Source: Sulfurospirillum oryzae
Lineage (GTDB): Bacteria > Campylobacterota > Campylobacteria > Campylobacterales > Sulfurospirillaceae
Direction: 5' to 3'
DNA length: 64,000 nt
NCBI RefSeq assembly: GCF_025770725.1
Contig: NZ_JANZKZ010000001.1
Span: 744,001 to 808,000 of the forward strand
Part shown: positions 45,917 to 55,037 of the stretch, in pieces
Numbering within the stretch: position 1 is the stretch's first letter
Layout of the letters: every line of letters begins with the position of its first letter
The notes under the pieces: generated by a model
Told to the model about the DNA's origin: nothing
What the model saw: only the letters and a program-made list of their open reading frames with translations
The model's database searches: none
Program-made: the position numbers and the translations under genes

Positions 45917-46639
45917 CTATTTATCGTAGATTAGAAGATTGTTCTGCTCTATCATCTCTTTAATCATTTTGTTGTACTCTTCTTTAAGTTCTGAATAATT
46001 AACCATTGTTTTAGCTGCATCCATCCCCGTATATGCTTTTCCACTATTCCGTGCTATAAGTCTTCTTTCGCGAAAAAGGCTATACGCGTCATTAGTATTA
46101 AGATTGAGCATATAAGAATTGACCGATTTTTGAAGTGAGCTAAAAATACGAATCATGTGTGTCTTGCCAATGGCTCTATTTTGAGGCATTAATCCCACAC
46201 CCGAATAGGTCCAGTGACCAAAAAGGTTATTGGCTTCTCTTGCAAAACGGCTTTTACCCCATCCACTCTCGAGCGAAGCTTGCGCTAGTGCTAAAGAAGT
46301 TGGAATGACATCAATGCGTTTAAAGTATTCGTCTCTATCAAAAAGTGATTCTATCCCGTATTTATTGCGTAAAGAGATAAGATAGCCTACATTTTGCTGG
46401 TTGAGCCCTCTAAAGGCGCCTGGTACAGCTTTTGCAAAAAAATTGGTAATAAATTCTCGATCTTTTTTGATCTCGTCATTACCTTTATCCACAAGAACTT
46501 TCATCTCGCGGATAAATTCCTCTTTTTGCTTTGGACCATCTTCAATCTGATAATATTCTGAGGAAAGACCTCCTGCGTAAAGTATTCCGCTTTGAAAAAA
46601 CACACAAGAGACGATAAAAAGAGTTGAAAAAAATTTCAC
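45917..46639 (-). CDS. Exported glucosaminidase-domain (Bax-like) protein
   Basis: A protein of about 240 residues with an N-terminal signal peptide and a mannosyl-glycoprotein endo-beta-N-acetylglucosaminidase-like domain (GH73/Bax type): ALAQASLESGWGKSRFA carries the likely catalytic Glu, followed by NNLFGHWTY. It probably trims peptidoglycan. I prefer the GTG at 46639, four bases past the dapF stop, over an ATG at 46711 that would overlap dapF by 68 bp and add a basic leader before the signal peptide. Confidence 0.82.
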   Translation of the reverse strand: MKFFSTLFIVSCVFFQSGILYAGGLSSEYYQIEDGPKQKEEFIREMKVLVDKGNDEIKKDREFITNFFAKAVPGAFRGLNQQNVGYLISLRNKYGIESLFDRDEYFKRIDVIPTSLALAQASLESGWGKSRFAREANNLFGHWTYSGVGLMPQNRAIGKTHMIRIFSSLQKSVNSYMLNLNTNDAYSLFRERRLIARNSGKAYTGMDAAKTMVNYSELKEEYNKMIKEMIEQNNLLIYDK

Positions 46640-46643
46640 GAAA

Positions 46644-47387
46644 TTAAAGTTCCAACACCGTCTCAAAGACTTTTTGAACTCCACCTTTGAAAAAAAGTCT
46701 CTGATCTTCAATACGCAAACTTAACTCTTCCCCACTGGTAGGATAAACTTTAGCGCTTTCTCCTACTATTTTTTGACGATATGCACTGTAAAAACAAGCT
46801 GCCATTCCCGTACCACATGCCAAAGTCTCATCTTCTACTCCACGCTCGTAGGTTCTTACATGTAAAGTATTTTCTTTGAGCATTGCATAGTTTACATTGG
46901 CATTGTATTTATAGCGCATTTGGCGTGCGATCACTTTATCAAAGCATGCTGTATCCTCAACAAAAGTGACTAAATGAGGGACTCCCGTATCGCAGAAATG
47001 CCATGTTAAGCCATTTTCATCAAACGATTCACTAAGTACTTTTGGTGTGGTGAGTTCTGTTTCAACCACATCGCCTTCTACGACGGATGTAATCACACCA
47101 GCACCCGTTAAAAAACGCATGGAAGTGCCTGAGAGATGGTTATTAAACGCATAGTGAGCACAAGCGCGTGTACCATTTCCACACATCGATGCATGACTTC
47201 CATCACTATTGTAAAATTGCCATTTAAAATCATACTCTAGATGCGGTAGCAAAACAATCAAACCATCTGCCCCCACACCTTTTTGTCTGTCACATAGTTT
47301 TTGGGCAAGCGCGCTTCTATCGACCTCTGTAAAGGTGTGAAAAATAATAAAATCATTGCCACTCGCATTATATTTTGCAATTTGCAT
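46644..47387 (-). CDS. dapF: Diaminopimelate epimerase
   Basis: A 247-residue enzyme interconverting LL- and meso-diaminopimelate for lysine and cell-wall synthesis. The two catalytic Cys residues lie in MCGNGTRACA and LACGTGMAAC; NASGNDFIIF begins the fold. The ATG at 47387 has a GAGG ribosome-binding site; it lies within the end of coaE (20-bp overlap). Slightly short compared with E. coli (274), as in related species. Confidence 0.95.
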   Translation of the reverse strand: MQIAKYNASGNDFIIFHTFTEVDRSALAQKLCDRQKGVGADGLIVLLPHLEYDFKWQFYNSDGSHASMCGNGTRACAHYAFNNHLSGTSMRFLTGAGVITSVVEGDVVETELTTPKVLSESFDENGLTWHFCDTGVPHLVTFVEDTACFDKVIARQMRYKYNANVNYAMLKENTLHVRTYERGVEDETLACGTGMAACFYSAYRQKIVGESAKVYPTSGEELSLRIEDQRLFFKGGVQKVFETVLEL

Positions 47388-47973
47388 ATTTGCCTCGTAC
47401 AAATTTGATAAATTTTTCGATCTCGCTCTCTAAGAATTTCATATCAAAGGAGTTGTTGATGAGAAAATCGGCTAAGATCTTTTTCTCTTCAATGCTAATC
47501 TGCGCATCAATACGTTTTTGCGCCTCTTCTTTACTAAAATCTTCTCGCACCATCAACCGTTTGCGTTGAACTTCAACCGGTGCATACACAACAGCAACAA
47601 GCTTACACGCATACCCATCGCTCTCAAAATAGAGCGGAATATCGATAATATAAGGCTTTTGTTTCTCTTCTAAAATGTCGCAACGTCTAAATATCTCTTG
47701 ACGAATCAAAGGATGTAAAAAAGCATTAAGCTTTTCACGCTCTGCTTTGTCATTAAAAATAAGTGTTCCAAGCGCTTTGCGGTCAATGACACCCTCTTTA
47801 ATCACGCGATCTCCAAAAATAGCCTCAACCTCTTTTACATGTAAAGGCAAAACCTCTTTTGCGATCACATCTGCGTCGATTACTTCAAAACCATGGGACT
47901 TTAGCATCGCAGATACTGTACTTTTGCCAGTGGCTATTCCACCTGTTAAAACAATTGCATGTTCATACGCCAT
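47368..47973 (-). CDS. coaE: Dephospho-CoA kinase
   Basis: A 201-residue kinase completing coenzyme A synthesis. The P-loop is LTGGIATGKSTV near residues 9-20, followed by DADVIAKEV and the lid region VREDFSKEEAQKRI. It heads a coaE-dapF-glucosaminidase operon with overlapping or nearly overlapping genes and is divergent from purM. Confidence 0.95.
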   Translation of the reverse strand: MAYEHAIVLTGGIATGKSTVSAMLKSHGFEVIDADVIAKEVLPLHVKEVEAIFGDRVIKEGVIDRKALGTLIFNDKAEREKLNAFLHPLIRQEIFRRCDILEEKQKPYIIDIPLYFESDGYACKLVAVVYAPVEVQRKRLMVREDFSKEEAQKRIDAQISIEEKKILADFLINNSFDMKFLESEIEKFIKFVRGKYANCKI

Positions 47974-48063
47974 TTAATCCTAATACCTTATACTATTTTT
48001 ATAACGATTTTAACATAGTTTTGTTAAAATCTATTAAACAATAACCTCACTAAAGGCATATCC

Positions 48064-49059
48064 ATGAGCACAGTCAGCTACAAAGACGCTGGCGTCGATA
48101 TAGACGCGGGAAACCAATTTGTCGAAAATATTAAACCACTGGTCAAATCCACTTTTGATAAAAATGTCATCGGAGGTATTGGTTCATTTGCTGGAGCATA
48201 CGAACTACCATCGGGTTACCAAAAACCTGTTATTTTAGGTGCAACGGATGGCGTTGGAACCAAACTCAAACTAGCTATTGATTCAGGCATTTACAACACT
48301 GTGGGCATTGATTTGGTTGCTATGTGTGCAAATGATCTAATCTGTAACTTTGGAACACCACTCTTTTTTCTTGACTACTACGCTATGAGCAAACTGGAAA
48401 TTGATGCTGCGGTAAGCATTGTGAAAGGTATTGCAGAGGGTTGTATTCAAGCTGAATGTTCACTTATTGGTGGCGAAACAGCTGAAATGCCTGGTATGTA
48501 CCACAGTAAAGATTTTGACCTTGCTGGTTTTGCCGTAGGCATCGCTGAAAAAGACGAAATGAACCGCTTACCACACGTAAAAGCTGGAGACATTCTCATT
48601 GCTCTTCCAAGCTCAGGTGTTCACTCTAATGGCTTTTCTCTGGTACGCAAACTCTTCTTTGACAAGCTCGGTTACACTTTTGATACCGAGTTTGATGGCA
48701 AACCACTCATTGAAACACTGTTAACACCAACGCGCATTTATGTGAAGCTCTTTAAAGCGCTTAAATCTAAGATCAACGCTTTGGCGCATATCACAGGCGG
48801 TGGCATTATTGAAAATCTTCCTCGTGTTCTCCCTGAAGGGCTCCAAGCACACGTGTACAAATCAAAAATCAAAACACTCCCCGTCTTTGACTTTATGAGC
48901 CAGTACGTCGAAGAGAGTGAAATGCACCGTACGTTCAACATGGGTGTAGGTATGATCCTTGTGGTTAGTCCTGAAAATGTAGACGAAGTTCTTGCAAACA
49001 GCGACGGATATGTGATCGGCGAGCTCAAAACTGGGCCTAAAAGTGCCATTATGCTCTAA
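48064..49059 (+). CDS. purM: Phosphoribosylformylglycinamidine cyclo-ligase
   Basis: A 331-residue AIR synthetase of purine biosynthesis. Landmarks are VSYKDAGVDIDAGN at the start, GATDGVGTKLKLA, CANDLICNFGTPLFFLDYYA-type core (first part seen at about residues 95-115) and GGETAEMPGMY. Its stop overlaps the start of the next gene (TAATG). Confidence 0.96.
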   Translation: MSTVSYKDAGVDIDAGNQFVENIKPLVKSTFDKNVIGGIGSFAGAYELPSGYQKPVILGATDGVGTKLKLAIDSGIYNTVGIDLVAMCANDLICNFGTPLFFLDYYAMSKLEIDAAVSIVKGIAEGCIQAECSLIGGETAEMPGMYHSKDFDLAGFAVGIAEKDEMNRLPHVKAGDILIALPSSGVHSNGFSLVRKLFFDKLGYTFDTEFDGKPLIETLLTPTRIYVKLFKALKSKINALAHITGGGIIENLPRVLPEGLQAHVYKSKIKTLPVFDFMSQYVEESEMHRTFNMGVGMILVVSPENVDEVLANSDGYVIGELKTGPKSAIML

Positions 49060-49844
49060 TGAGTAGCATTTACATCCTCTCAAAACTTTTTGCATACCTG
49101 GTTTTACCGCCAGGTATTTTTATTGTCCTTTTCTTTGTTGCCTCTTTTTATGCTAAACGCTTTCGTCTTTTTTTCCTAGCCAATGCTATTATTTTTTATC
49201 TTTTAAGTAACTCTTACGTGGCAGATTGGCTTTTGGCACCTTTGGAGGCTCCTTTCAACAAATCTCTTGAAAAACAGCCCGCTGATGCAGTGGTTGTTTT
49301 AAGCGGAGGAAGCCATAAAGGCGTTGCCAACCTTCCCTTGGGCGATGAAGCCTACAAAAGAGTTTCATGGGGACTAATGGTTGCAAAATCAAACAATCTT
49401 CCATTGCTTTTTAGTGGCGCAGGCATCAACCAAGATTACTCAGAAAGTGATGCATTTTTAGATAGCGTTAAAGAGATTAAAACCTATCTTGCTTTGGATA
49501 TTCCCTCCGCTAGAGGCTTACAAAAAAAAGAGTTTTCTCTGTATGTCGAAAATAAAAGCATCGATACTTATGAAAATGCCAAACTCAGCAAACAAGCGTT
49601 TGAAAATGCTGGGCTTAATGAGCCTACCATCTATCTTGTCACTTCGGCGTATCACATGAGACGCTCTATTAGGCTTTATGAACACTTCGGTTTTAAAGTA
49701 ATTCCTACTGCAACGGGTTTTAAAATCAGCTCAAAAGCCAAAGATGCGTGGGATTACCTTCCTAATGCGTACGCTTTATGCGAAAGCTATGTGGCGCTAC
49801 GAGAATATGCAGGACTTTTAAGTCTGAAATTTCGGGGTATTTAG
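49059..49844 (+). CDS. YdcF/ElyC-like DUF218 membrane protein
   Basis: A 261-residue protein with two N-terminal membrane helices (about residues 10-28 and 35-55) and a DUF218 domain: DAVVVLSGGSHKG, LLFSGAG, TYENAKLSKQAF and LVTSAYHMRRSI. In E. coli the related ElyC and SanA affect envelope integrity and lipid-carrier metabolism. It is translationally coupled to purM (TAATG). Confidence 0.88.
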   Translation: MSSIYILSKLFAYLVLPPGIFIVLFFVASFYAKRFRLFFLANAIIFYLLSNSYVADWLLAPLEAPFNKSLEKQPADAVVVLSGGSHKGVANLPLGDEAYKRVSWGLMVAKSNNLPLLFSGAGINQDYSESDAFLDSVKEIKTYLALDIPSARGLQKKEFSLYVENKSIDTYENAKLSKQAFENAGLNEPTIYLVTSAYHMRRSIRLYEHFGFKVIPTATGFKISSKAKDAWDYLPNAYALCESYVALREYAGLLSLKFRGI

Positions 49845-49845
49845 C

Positions 49846-49859
49846 CTTTACATGTAAAG
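49846..49859. repeat. CTTTACATGTAAAG palindrome between convergent genes
   Basis: This 14-bp symmetric copy fills nearly the whole 16-bp gap between the DUF218 gene and flhX. It may serve as a minimal shared terminator. Confidence 0.5.
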
Positions 49860-49860
49860 A

Positions 49861-50139
49861 TTATTTACGTTTATCGCCAGTAATTTTATAGATAAAACTA
49901 AAGACCTCAGCAACCGCTTTATAAAGCATCGGTGGTATTTCTTTATTAAGTTCTATCTTAGAGAGCAGTTCCACCAAATCCGCATCTTTTTTGATGAAAA
50001 TGTCATGTTCTTGGGCTAGTTTTATGATGTTATTGGCAACTTCACCCTTGCCAGAAGCAACAACTTTTGGTGCGCCACTTTTTTCACGATCGTATTTAAG
50101 TGCAACGGCTTTTTGCGGTTTTGGCGTTGGCGTATTCAT
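49861..50139 (-). CDS. flhX: FlhB C-terminal-like protein FlhX
   Basis: A 92-residue protein matching only the cytoplasmic C-terminal domain of FlhB/YscU: KAVALKYDREKSGAPKVVASGKG, IIKLAQEHDIFIKKDADLVELL and a final helix. The NPTH self-cleavage motif and the membrane domain are absent. Such stand-alone FlhX proteins can substitute for processed FlhB in H. pylori. It overlaps the FliK-like gene by 4 bp, so both likely act in hook-length and export switching. Confidence 0.88.
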   Translation of the reverse strand: MNTPTPKPQKAVALKYDREKSGAPKVVASGKGEVANNIIKLAQEHDIFIKKDADLVELLSKIELNKEIPPMLYKAVAEVFSFIYKITGDKRK

Positions 50140-52013
50140 ATTGTAATATTGATCCCAAATTGAAGTTTTTCACCACTAAAATAGTCGTTTTTAACCATAC
50201 TCACATCTTTGTATTCGAGCATTTTTACATTTCCCGTAATCAGCCCCACTTCATTAAAGGCTTGTTTTAGCTGATTCAATCGATCCGTAATTTTTTCGCT
50301 CAGCTCTTTTTTCTGAGCTGCGATTGAAATATCAATGTATTTCTCACCTGAGAGCAAAAGCATCATATTGAGCTTTCCATAGGCTTCAAGATCAAGATCA
50401 ATTTGGCAGTGAAAATTATCATCGCTGGATTTTTTCATCATCATTGACCCACCTTTAAGCCCATCCCAACTGAAAGGAATATACAAATGCGTTGAACTAC
50501 TCACATACGAGACTAACTGATGATACTCAATCTGCGTAAGAAGTCGATTGGTGATCTCTAAGGCCTCTTTATTTTGAGGTGATGTTTGAAGATTATCGCT
50601 TAGCTTAGTCAACACGCCTTTCATATCGCTGAGTAACTCCACATCGGTTGGATCAAGTGAGAGTTTTTGAGCAATTGCTTTACCAACAAAGAGTTCAGGT
50701 TTAATAAGACTATGAATTTTTTGCTCTATAAGAGTACTTTTGTCGGTAAATTCAGCCTGCTGAGTACTTTTAGGATCAAGGATATCGATTTGCTGCTTAA
50801 TGCGATTGGCAACCATTTTTAGTGCTTCTTCAATCGTTTCAGGAGGTTTTGCAGATAGATTCATCTGTTCCATTATAAGGCTAGAGGAGGGCATGGAAGC
50901 CTCTTTTTGGATCAATTCTGCGTCATCCACAACAATGGCTTTTTCTAAATTTTCTCCACTATGCTCAATTAAAGGCGGTTGTGCTGTTTTTAAAACCTCT
51001 TTAGCATTTGAGGTAGCCAGAAGAGTTGCACTATTGATTTGCGCAGGCTCTTTTTCTATAGTAGTGCTAACTAACGCCTCTTGAGGAGGTATGGTAACGG
51101 TGTTAGTCTCTTTTAAAAGGCTATCTTTGCCCAATAATTGATCGATCTGTGGTTGAAGATCATCAAGCTGGAGAGCACTAAGATTTTCTTTGAGCATTTC
51201 TAAAAGAACTTTAACCTGCGTTGTGAAATGCTCTTCGATTTTCATACTTTCAGGATAATTCTCGACCTTAGACGTGATTAAATCCATTTGTTGAATGGCA
51301 TAGTCAAGCTTTTGAACGTTTTGATAAGCCTCTTTAAAGAGAGGAACACTTTGGGATGAAAGCTCTTGTTTAACACTTTGGCGAAAAAGATCAAGTAATG
51401 CTTTAAGACTTGTTTGCGCCTCTTTTGAAGAGATGTCTTGTGTTGAAATAAGACGATCCATAATCGTATTGATCTCTTTTGCAAGCGGTGTGATCATTTT
51501 GCTTGGCGTACTTAGATGCTCTTGAAGCTCGGATGAGAGTGTTTGAAGCGTCTCTGAAACCCCTTTTTGAGTAACAATGTTAGCTAACTTTGATTCAAAA
51601 AAGATTCCAGAATTTTGAATTTGCTCTTGAAGCACTTTGACATCTATCTGTTGAATATCTTTAGAAAAAAGCTGTAAAAGCGCCAAAGGTTTGGCAATGG
51701 TCGAATCAAGTTTCACAAGGGAAGTTAAACTCTTAATATCTTCGGCAAAATTTCCCATATTTTTAAAAAGCTGGTTATTTTGCAAAATTTCAAAAATGGC
51801 ACTCTTAGACTTGGCTTCACTCACAGCACTTCCTAGTAACTGTCCAATGACTTCTTGCGCATTATTGGGTATTACTGTCGTTTTTTGTGCAGTAATCGAA
51901 AGCGGTATATCAGCACTGTTTTGGATAATTTTTGCAGCATTCTCTTTAGCCATAGCTTTTGGATCAAGCGTTTGAAGTTGATTGGCAAGAAGAGAAGTAG
52001 TCGAAATGTCCAT
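50136..52013 (-). CDS. FliK-like flagellar hook-length control protein
   Basis: A 625-residue, Gln/Ser/Lys-rich protein. The N-terminal 500 residues are low-complexity and helical, as in the molecular ruler of FliK. The C-terminal region (about 510-610) contains LYIPFSWDGLKGGSMMM and DLEAYGKLNMMLLLSGEKYIDI, like the Flg_hook switch domain. Overlap with flhX, a homologue of the FliK target domain, supports the assignment. Another main FliK may exist elsewhere. Confidence 0.78.
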   Translation of the reverse strand: MDISTTSLLANQLQTLDPKAMAKENAAKIIQNSADIPLSITAQKTTVIPNNAQEVIGQLLGSAVSEAKSKSAIFEILQNNQLFKNMGNFAEDIKSLTSLVKLDSTIAKPLALLQLFSKDIQQIDVKVLQEQIQNSGIFFESKLANIVTQKGVSETLQTLSSELQEHLSTPSKMITPLAKEINTIMDRLISTQDISSKEAQTSLKALLDLFRQSVKQELSSQSVPLFKEAYQNVQKLDYAIQQMDLITSKVENYPESMKIEEHFTTQVKVLLEMLKENLSALQLDDLQPQIDQLLGKDSLLKETNTVTIPPQEALVSTTIEKEPAQINSATLLATSNAKEVLKTAQPPLIEHSGENLEKAIVVDDAELIQKEASMPSSSLIMEQMNLSAKPPETIEEALKMVANRIKQQIDILDPKSTQQAEFTDKSTLIEQKIHSLIKPELFVGKAIAQKLSLDPTDVELLSDMKGVLTKLSDNLQTSPQNKEALEITNRLLTQIEYHQLVSYVSSSTHLYIPFSWDGLKGGSMMMKKSSDDNFHCQIDLDLEAYGKLNMMLLLSGEKYIDISIAAQKKELSEKITDRLNQLKQAFNEVGLITGNVKMLEYKDVSMVKNDYFSGEKLQFGINITI

Positions 52014-52055
52014 TAAGAGACCTTTGTACCAAAAATGAGCATCATCCGTGCCTTT

Positions 52056-53255
52056 TTATGACTGTTTGTCTTTTGTTTTGATTTTAATCAGCCATTCAGA
52101 AAGTGTTTTCTCATACCCTATCGGCAAATTGTCGTAAAAATGAAGCGGTTTTTCCAAATATTTCTGCTCCACCCAACCACCAAAATCATGCGGATAGAGA
52201 TAGCCTTTAGAAGAAGGGCTTTTCAAATGGGCAGGTACTTTAAGTGCCTTTTCATTTTTGACATACTCTAATGCACTGTTGATCGCCATATAAGCACTAT
52301 TGGACTTTGGACTACACGCTAAGTAGATAAGACACTGAGAGAGAATAATGCGAGCTTCAGGATAGCCTATCTTACTGACGCTTGTAAGGGTGCTAGAAGC
52401 CAAATTAAGCGCATTGGGGTTAGCATTGCCAATATCTTCGCTTGCAAGGATTACAAGCCGTCTAGCGATAAAATCTGGGCTCTCTCCGCCATCAATAAGA
52501 CGGGCAAGATAGTAAAGAGCTGCATCCACATCTGAGCCTCTAACACTTTTAATCATTGCACTGATTAAGTTATAATGCGTGTTATCTGAACTTACGCCGT
52601 CTTTTAGGGCACTTGGGCGCAACGTTTTGAGTGTTTCAAGCTTTACATGTAAGTCCACTTTGAGTGCAAACTCTAGTAAATTTAAGAGTGCTCTGCTATC
52701 GCCTGCGCTTGAGCTTATAAGATATTCAAGCGCATCTTCATCAATCTCAAAATCAATCTTTTCACGCACACGTTCAATAATTTCTTTGAGGTCTTCGTAC
52801 TCAAGTGGATAAAACTCAAAAAGCATCATGCGTGAACGTATACCAGAACTAAGTACAAAGTAGGGGTTCTCCGTTGAAGCGCCAATAACAATGGCTTCGT
52901 GGTTTTCCATAGGAAGCAAAAGCACTTCTTGTTGCGTTTTGGAAAGACGGTGAATCTCATCAATAAAAATAAGCGGCTTTTGAAGGGCTCCTCGATGCTG
53001 AGAAAGTATCTTGCGAATCTCTTCTACTTTGACACTTGTGGCATCTAATTCATAAAAAGGGAGGTCTAACTCGTTAGCCACAATGCGTGCTAACGTTGTT
53101 TTTCCTACTCCCGCTGGTCCAAAGAAGAGAGCATGGCTCATTGAGCCTGATTTTAAGAGCTTACGAAAGGGACTACTCTCACCACTCAGGTGTTTTTGCC
53201 CCGCTAACGCTTCAATCATTTTAGGACGAAAGAAGAGGGCGAAGTTATTGATCAT
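52056..53255 (-). CDS. rarA: RarA/MgsA-family AAA ATPase
   Basis: A 399-residue clamp-loader-like ATPase acting at stalled replication forks. Walker A is GPAGVGKTTLA near residues 40-50 and Walker B is IFIDEIHRLSK; the sensor region IGASTENPYF follows. The ATG at 53255 gives the normal start (FRPKMIEALAGQKHL); it overlaps the rluB-like gene by 11 bp. Confidence 0.93.
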   Translation of the reverse strand: MINNFALFFRPKMIEALAGQKHLSGESSPFRKLLKSGSMSHALFFGPAGVGKTTLARIVANELDLPFYELDATSVKVEEIRKILSQHRGALQKPLIFIDEIHRLSKTQQEVLLLPMENHEAIVIGASTENPYFVLSSGIRSRMMLFEFYPLEYEDLKEIIERVREKIDFEIDEDALEYLISSSAGDSRALLNLLEFALKVDLHVKLETLKTLRPSALKDGVSSDNTHYNLISAMIKSVRGSDVDAALYYLARLIDGGESPDFIARRLVILASEDIGNANPNALNLASSTLTSVSKIGYPEARIILSQCLIYLACSPKSNSAYMAINSALEYVKNEKALKVPAHLKSPSSKGYLYPHDFGGWVEQKYLEKPLHFYDNLPIGYEKTLSEWLIKIKTKDKQS

Positions 53256-54063
53256 CGTCCTCTTCATCCTCATCAACGCCTTGAATTTTATCGTTATCTC
53301 TTTTGACGTACTCAAGATAATCTCTCAGTGCAGTATATTCACCGCCATCAAAATAACGGTGTTTACCAGGTTTTAACATTCCTAGATCAATTTTGCCGTA
53401 ACTCACGCGTTTGAGGTCAACAACATCAACATCAAAATAACCAAAAAAGCGTCTTAGTTCTCTGTTTTTACCTTCATTGATAGTCACTTTAATAGTCGAA
53501 AATGTTGGATTGTTTTTGATAATACGATATGAAACGAATGGCGCAAACTCCATTGAACGAATTTCACTGTGTGAATGTCCACCTTTGCGTGCATTTTCAA
53601 GAAAAAGTCCTTCTTGCATCGCTTTTTCCATTGCTGGTGTTATCATTCCATTGATTTTCACGTAATACACACGCTCCAAGTCTCCATGCATCAACGCTGA
53701 AACAACGGATGGTGAATCACACAAAAGAAGTAATCCCTCGCTCGCAAAATCTAGCCTTCCAACACTGAGGTAATGACCAAATTGTGGCGGCAATGTATCG
53801 TAAATTGTTCTACGACCACGATCGTCTTTTTTACTGACTAACTCACCTTTTTGTTTGTGATAAACAATGACTGAATAACCATGTTTTTCAAAAAGGGCTT
53901 TGCCATTTAGTTCGATTTTATTTTTAAAACTTACCTGTGTGGAGAGGTCTTGTACGACTTGACCGTCAACCTTCACATGTCCTGCTTTGATAAGTTCATC
54001 CGCCTCACGCCTTGAATAATGCGTGTTGTGCGAAATCATTTTATTGAGTCTCATTAATTCCAT
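53245..54063 (-). CDS. rluB: Pseudouridine synthase of the RsuA/RluB family
   Basis: A 272-residue enzyme with an N-terminal S4 RNA-binding domain (about 1-60, SRREADELIKAGHVKVDG) and a catalytic domain with the Asp in VGRLDFASEGLLLL. The C-terminus is acidic (DEDEEDDDQ). The family modifies 23S (RluB) or 16S (RsuA) rRNA; RluB is the better guess. Its start is one base after the kdsD stop. Confidence 0.92.
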   Translation of the reverse strand: MELMRLNKMISHNTHYSRREADELIKAGHVKVDGQVVQDLSTQVSFKNKIELNGKALFEKHGYSVIVYHKQKGELVSKKDDRGRRTIYDTLPPQFGHYLSVGRLDFASEGLLLLCDSPSVVSALMHGDLERVYYVKINGMITPAMEKAMQEGLFLENARKGGHSHSEIRSMEFAPFVSYRIIKNNPTFSTIKVTINEGKNRELRRFFGYFDVDVVDLKRVSYGKIDLGMLKPGKHRYFDGGEYTALRDYLEYVKRDNDKIQGVDEDEEDDDQ

Positions 54064-55029
54064 TTATTTTATTCCTGCTTCCACTAAATGGTGGATATGT
54101 AAAACACCTTTAAGCGTACCCTTTTTATCAGTAATCGCTAAAAGCTGTATTTTGTATGTTTCAATGAACGCTAATGCATCACTTGCCAAAAGCGTTTCAT
54201 CGTCTAGTTTTTTTGGATTTTTTGTAGCGTATTCATACGCAGTAGTATCCATTGTAAAATCATCTCTCATAAGCGCTCTACGCAAGTCACCATCGCTCAA
54301 AATCGCCAAGAGTTTATTCTCCTTATCGGTGATAAGGACATTGCCTAATCTGCCTTCGCTCATCGTAATAATCGCATCTTTAAGTCTCGTTGTTTCATGA
54401 ACAATCGGAAGGTCTTGCGTTAACATGAGATCTCTCACCTTAACAAAAAGTCGCTTACCCAAACTTCCACCCGGATGAAAAGAGGCAAAATCCTCTTTCT
54501 GAAAATTTTTCTTTTTCATCAAACAAACGGCTAACGCATCACCAAGGGCTAACGTGAGTGTTGTTGAACATGTTGGTGCAGCATCTAACGGACATGCTTC
54601 TTTTTCTACATGTAAAGGTAAAAATATATCACTGTAATGCCCCAATGATGACTCTATCGTGCGTGCCATACCAATGAGAGGTATCTCAAAACGTTTGATA
54701 TGTGGCAGTATTTTAATAAGTTCTTCGCTCTCACCACTATAACTAATTGCCAACACCGCATCGTCTTTACCAACCATACCTAGATCGCCATGCATCGCTT
54801 CTGTTGGATGGAGAAAAAAGCTACTGGTTCCTGTACTAGCAAGCGTTGCTGCAATTTTTGCTCCAATGAGTCCACTTTTCCCCACGCCTGTAACAATCAG
54901 TTTGCCTTTGATGTTAGCAATTAAATTCGTTGCAGCACTCATCTCATCACCGATTAAAAGAGCTGCATTTAAAAGCTCTTTTGCTTCTAGTTCCAATACT
55001 TCTTTAGCTATAGCTTTAAAATCTTGCAT
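54064..55029 (-). CDS. kdsD: Arabinose-5-phosphate isomerase
   Basis: A 321-residue KpsF/KdsD-type enzyme, making arabinose-5-phosphate for Kdo and lipopolysaccharide. A SIS domain (VTGVGKSGLIGAKIAATLASTG near 45-65) is followed by ASFHPGGSLGKRL and two CBS domains (about 200-320). It sits in the order rsmA-rnj-kdsD-rluB that is familiar from Helicobacter. Confidence 0.95.
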   Translation of the reverse strand: MQDFKAIAKEVLELEAKELLNAALLIGDEMSAATNLIANIKGKLIVTGVGKSGLIGAKIAATLASTGTSSFFLHPTEAMHGDLGMVGKDDAVLAISYSGESEELIKILPHIKRFEIPLIGMARTIESSLGHYSDIFLPLHVEKEACPLDAAPTCSTTLTLALGDALAVCLMKKKNFQKEDFASFHPGGSLGKRLFVKVRDLMLTQDLPIVHETTRLKDAIITMSEGRLGNVLITDKENKLLAILSDGDLRRALMRDDFTMDTTAYEYATKNPKKLDDETLLASDALAFIETYKIQLLAITDKKGTLKGVLHIHHLVEAGIK

Positions 55030-55037
55030 AAGAGTCC

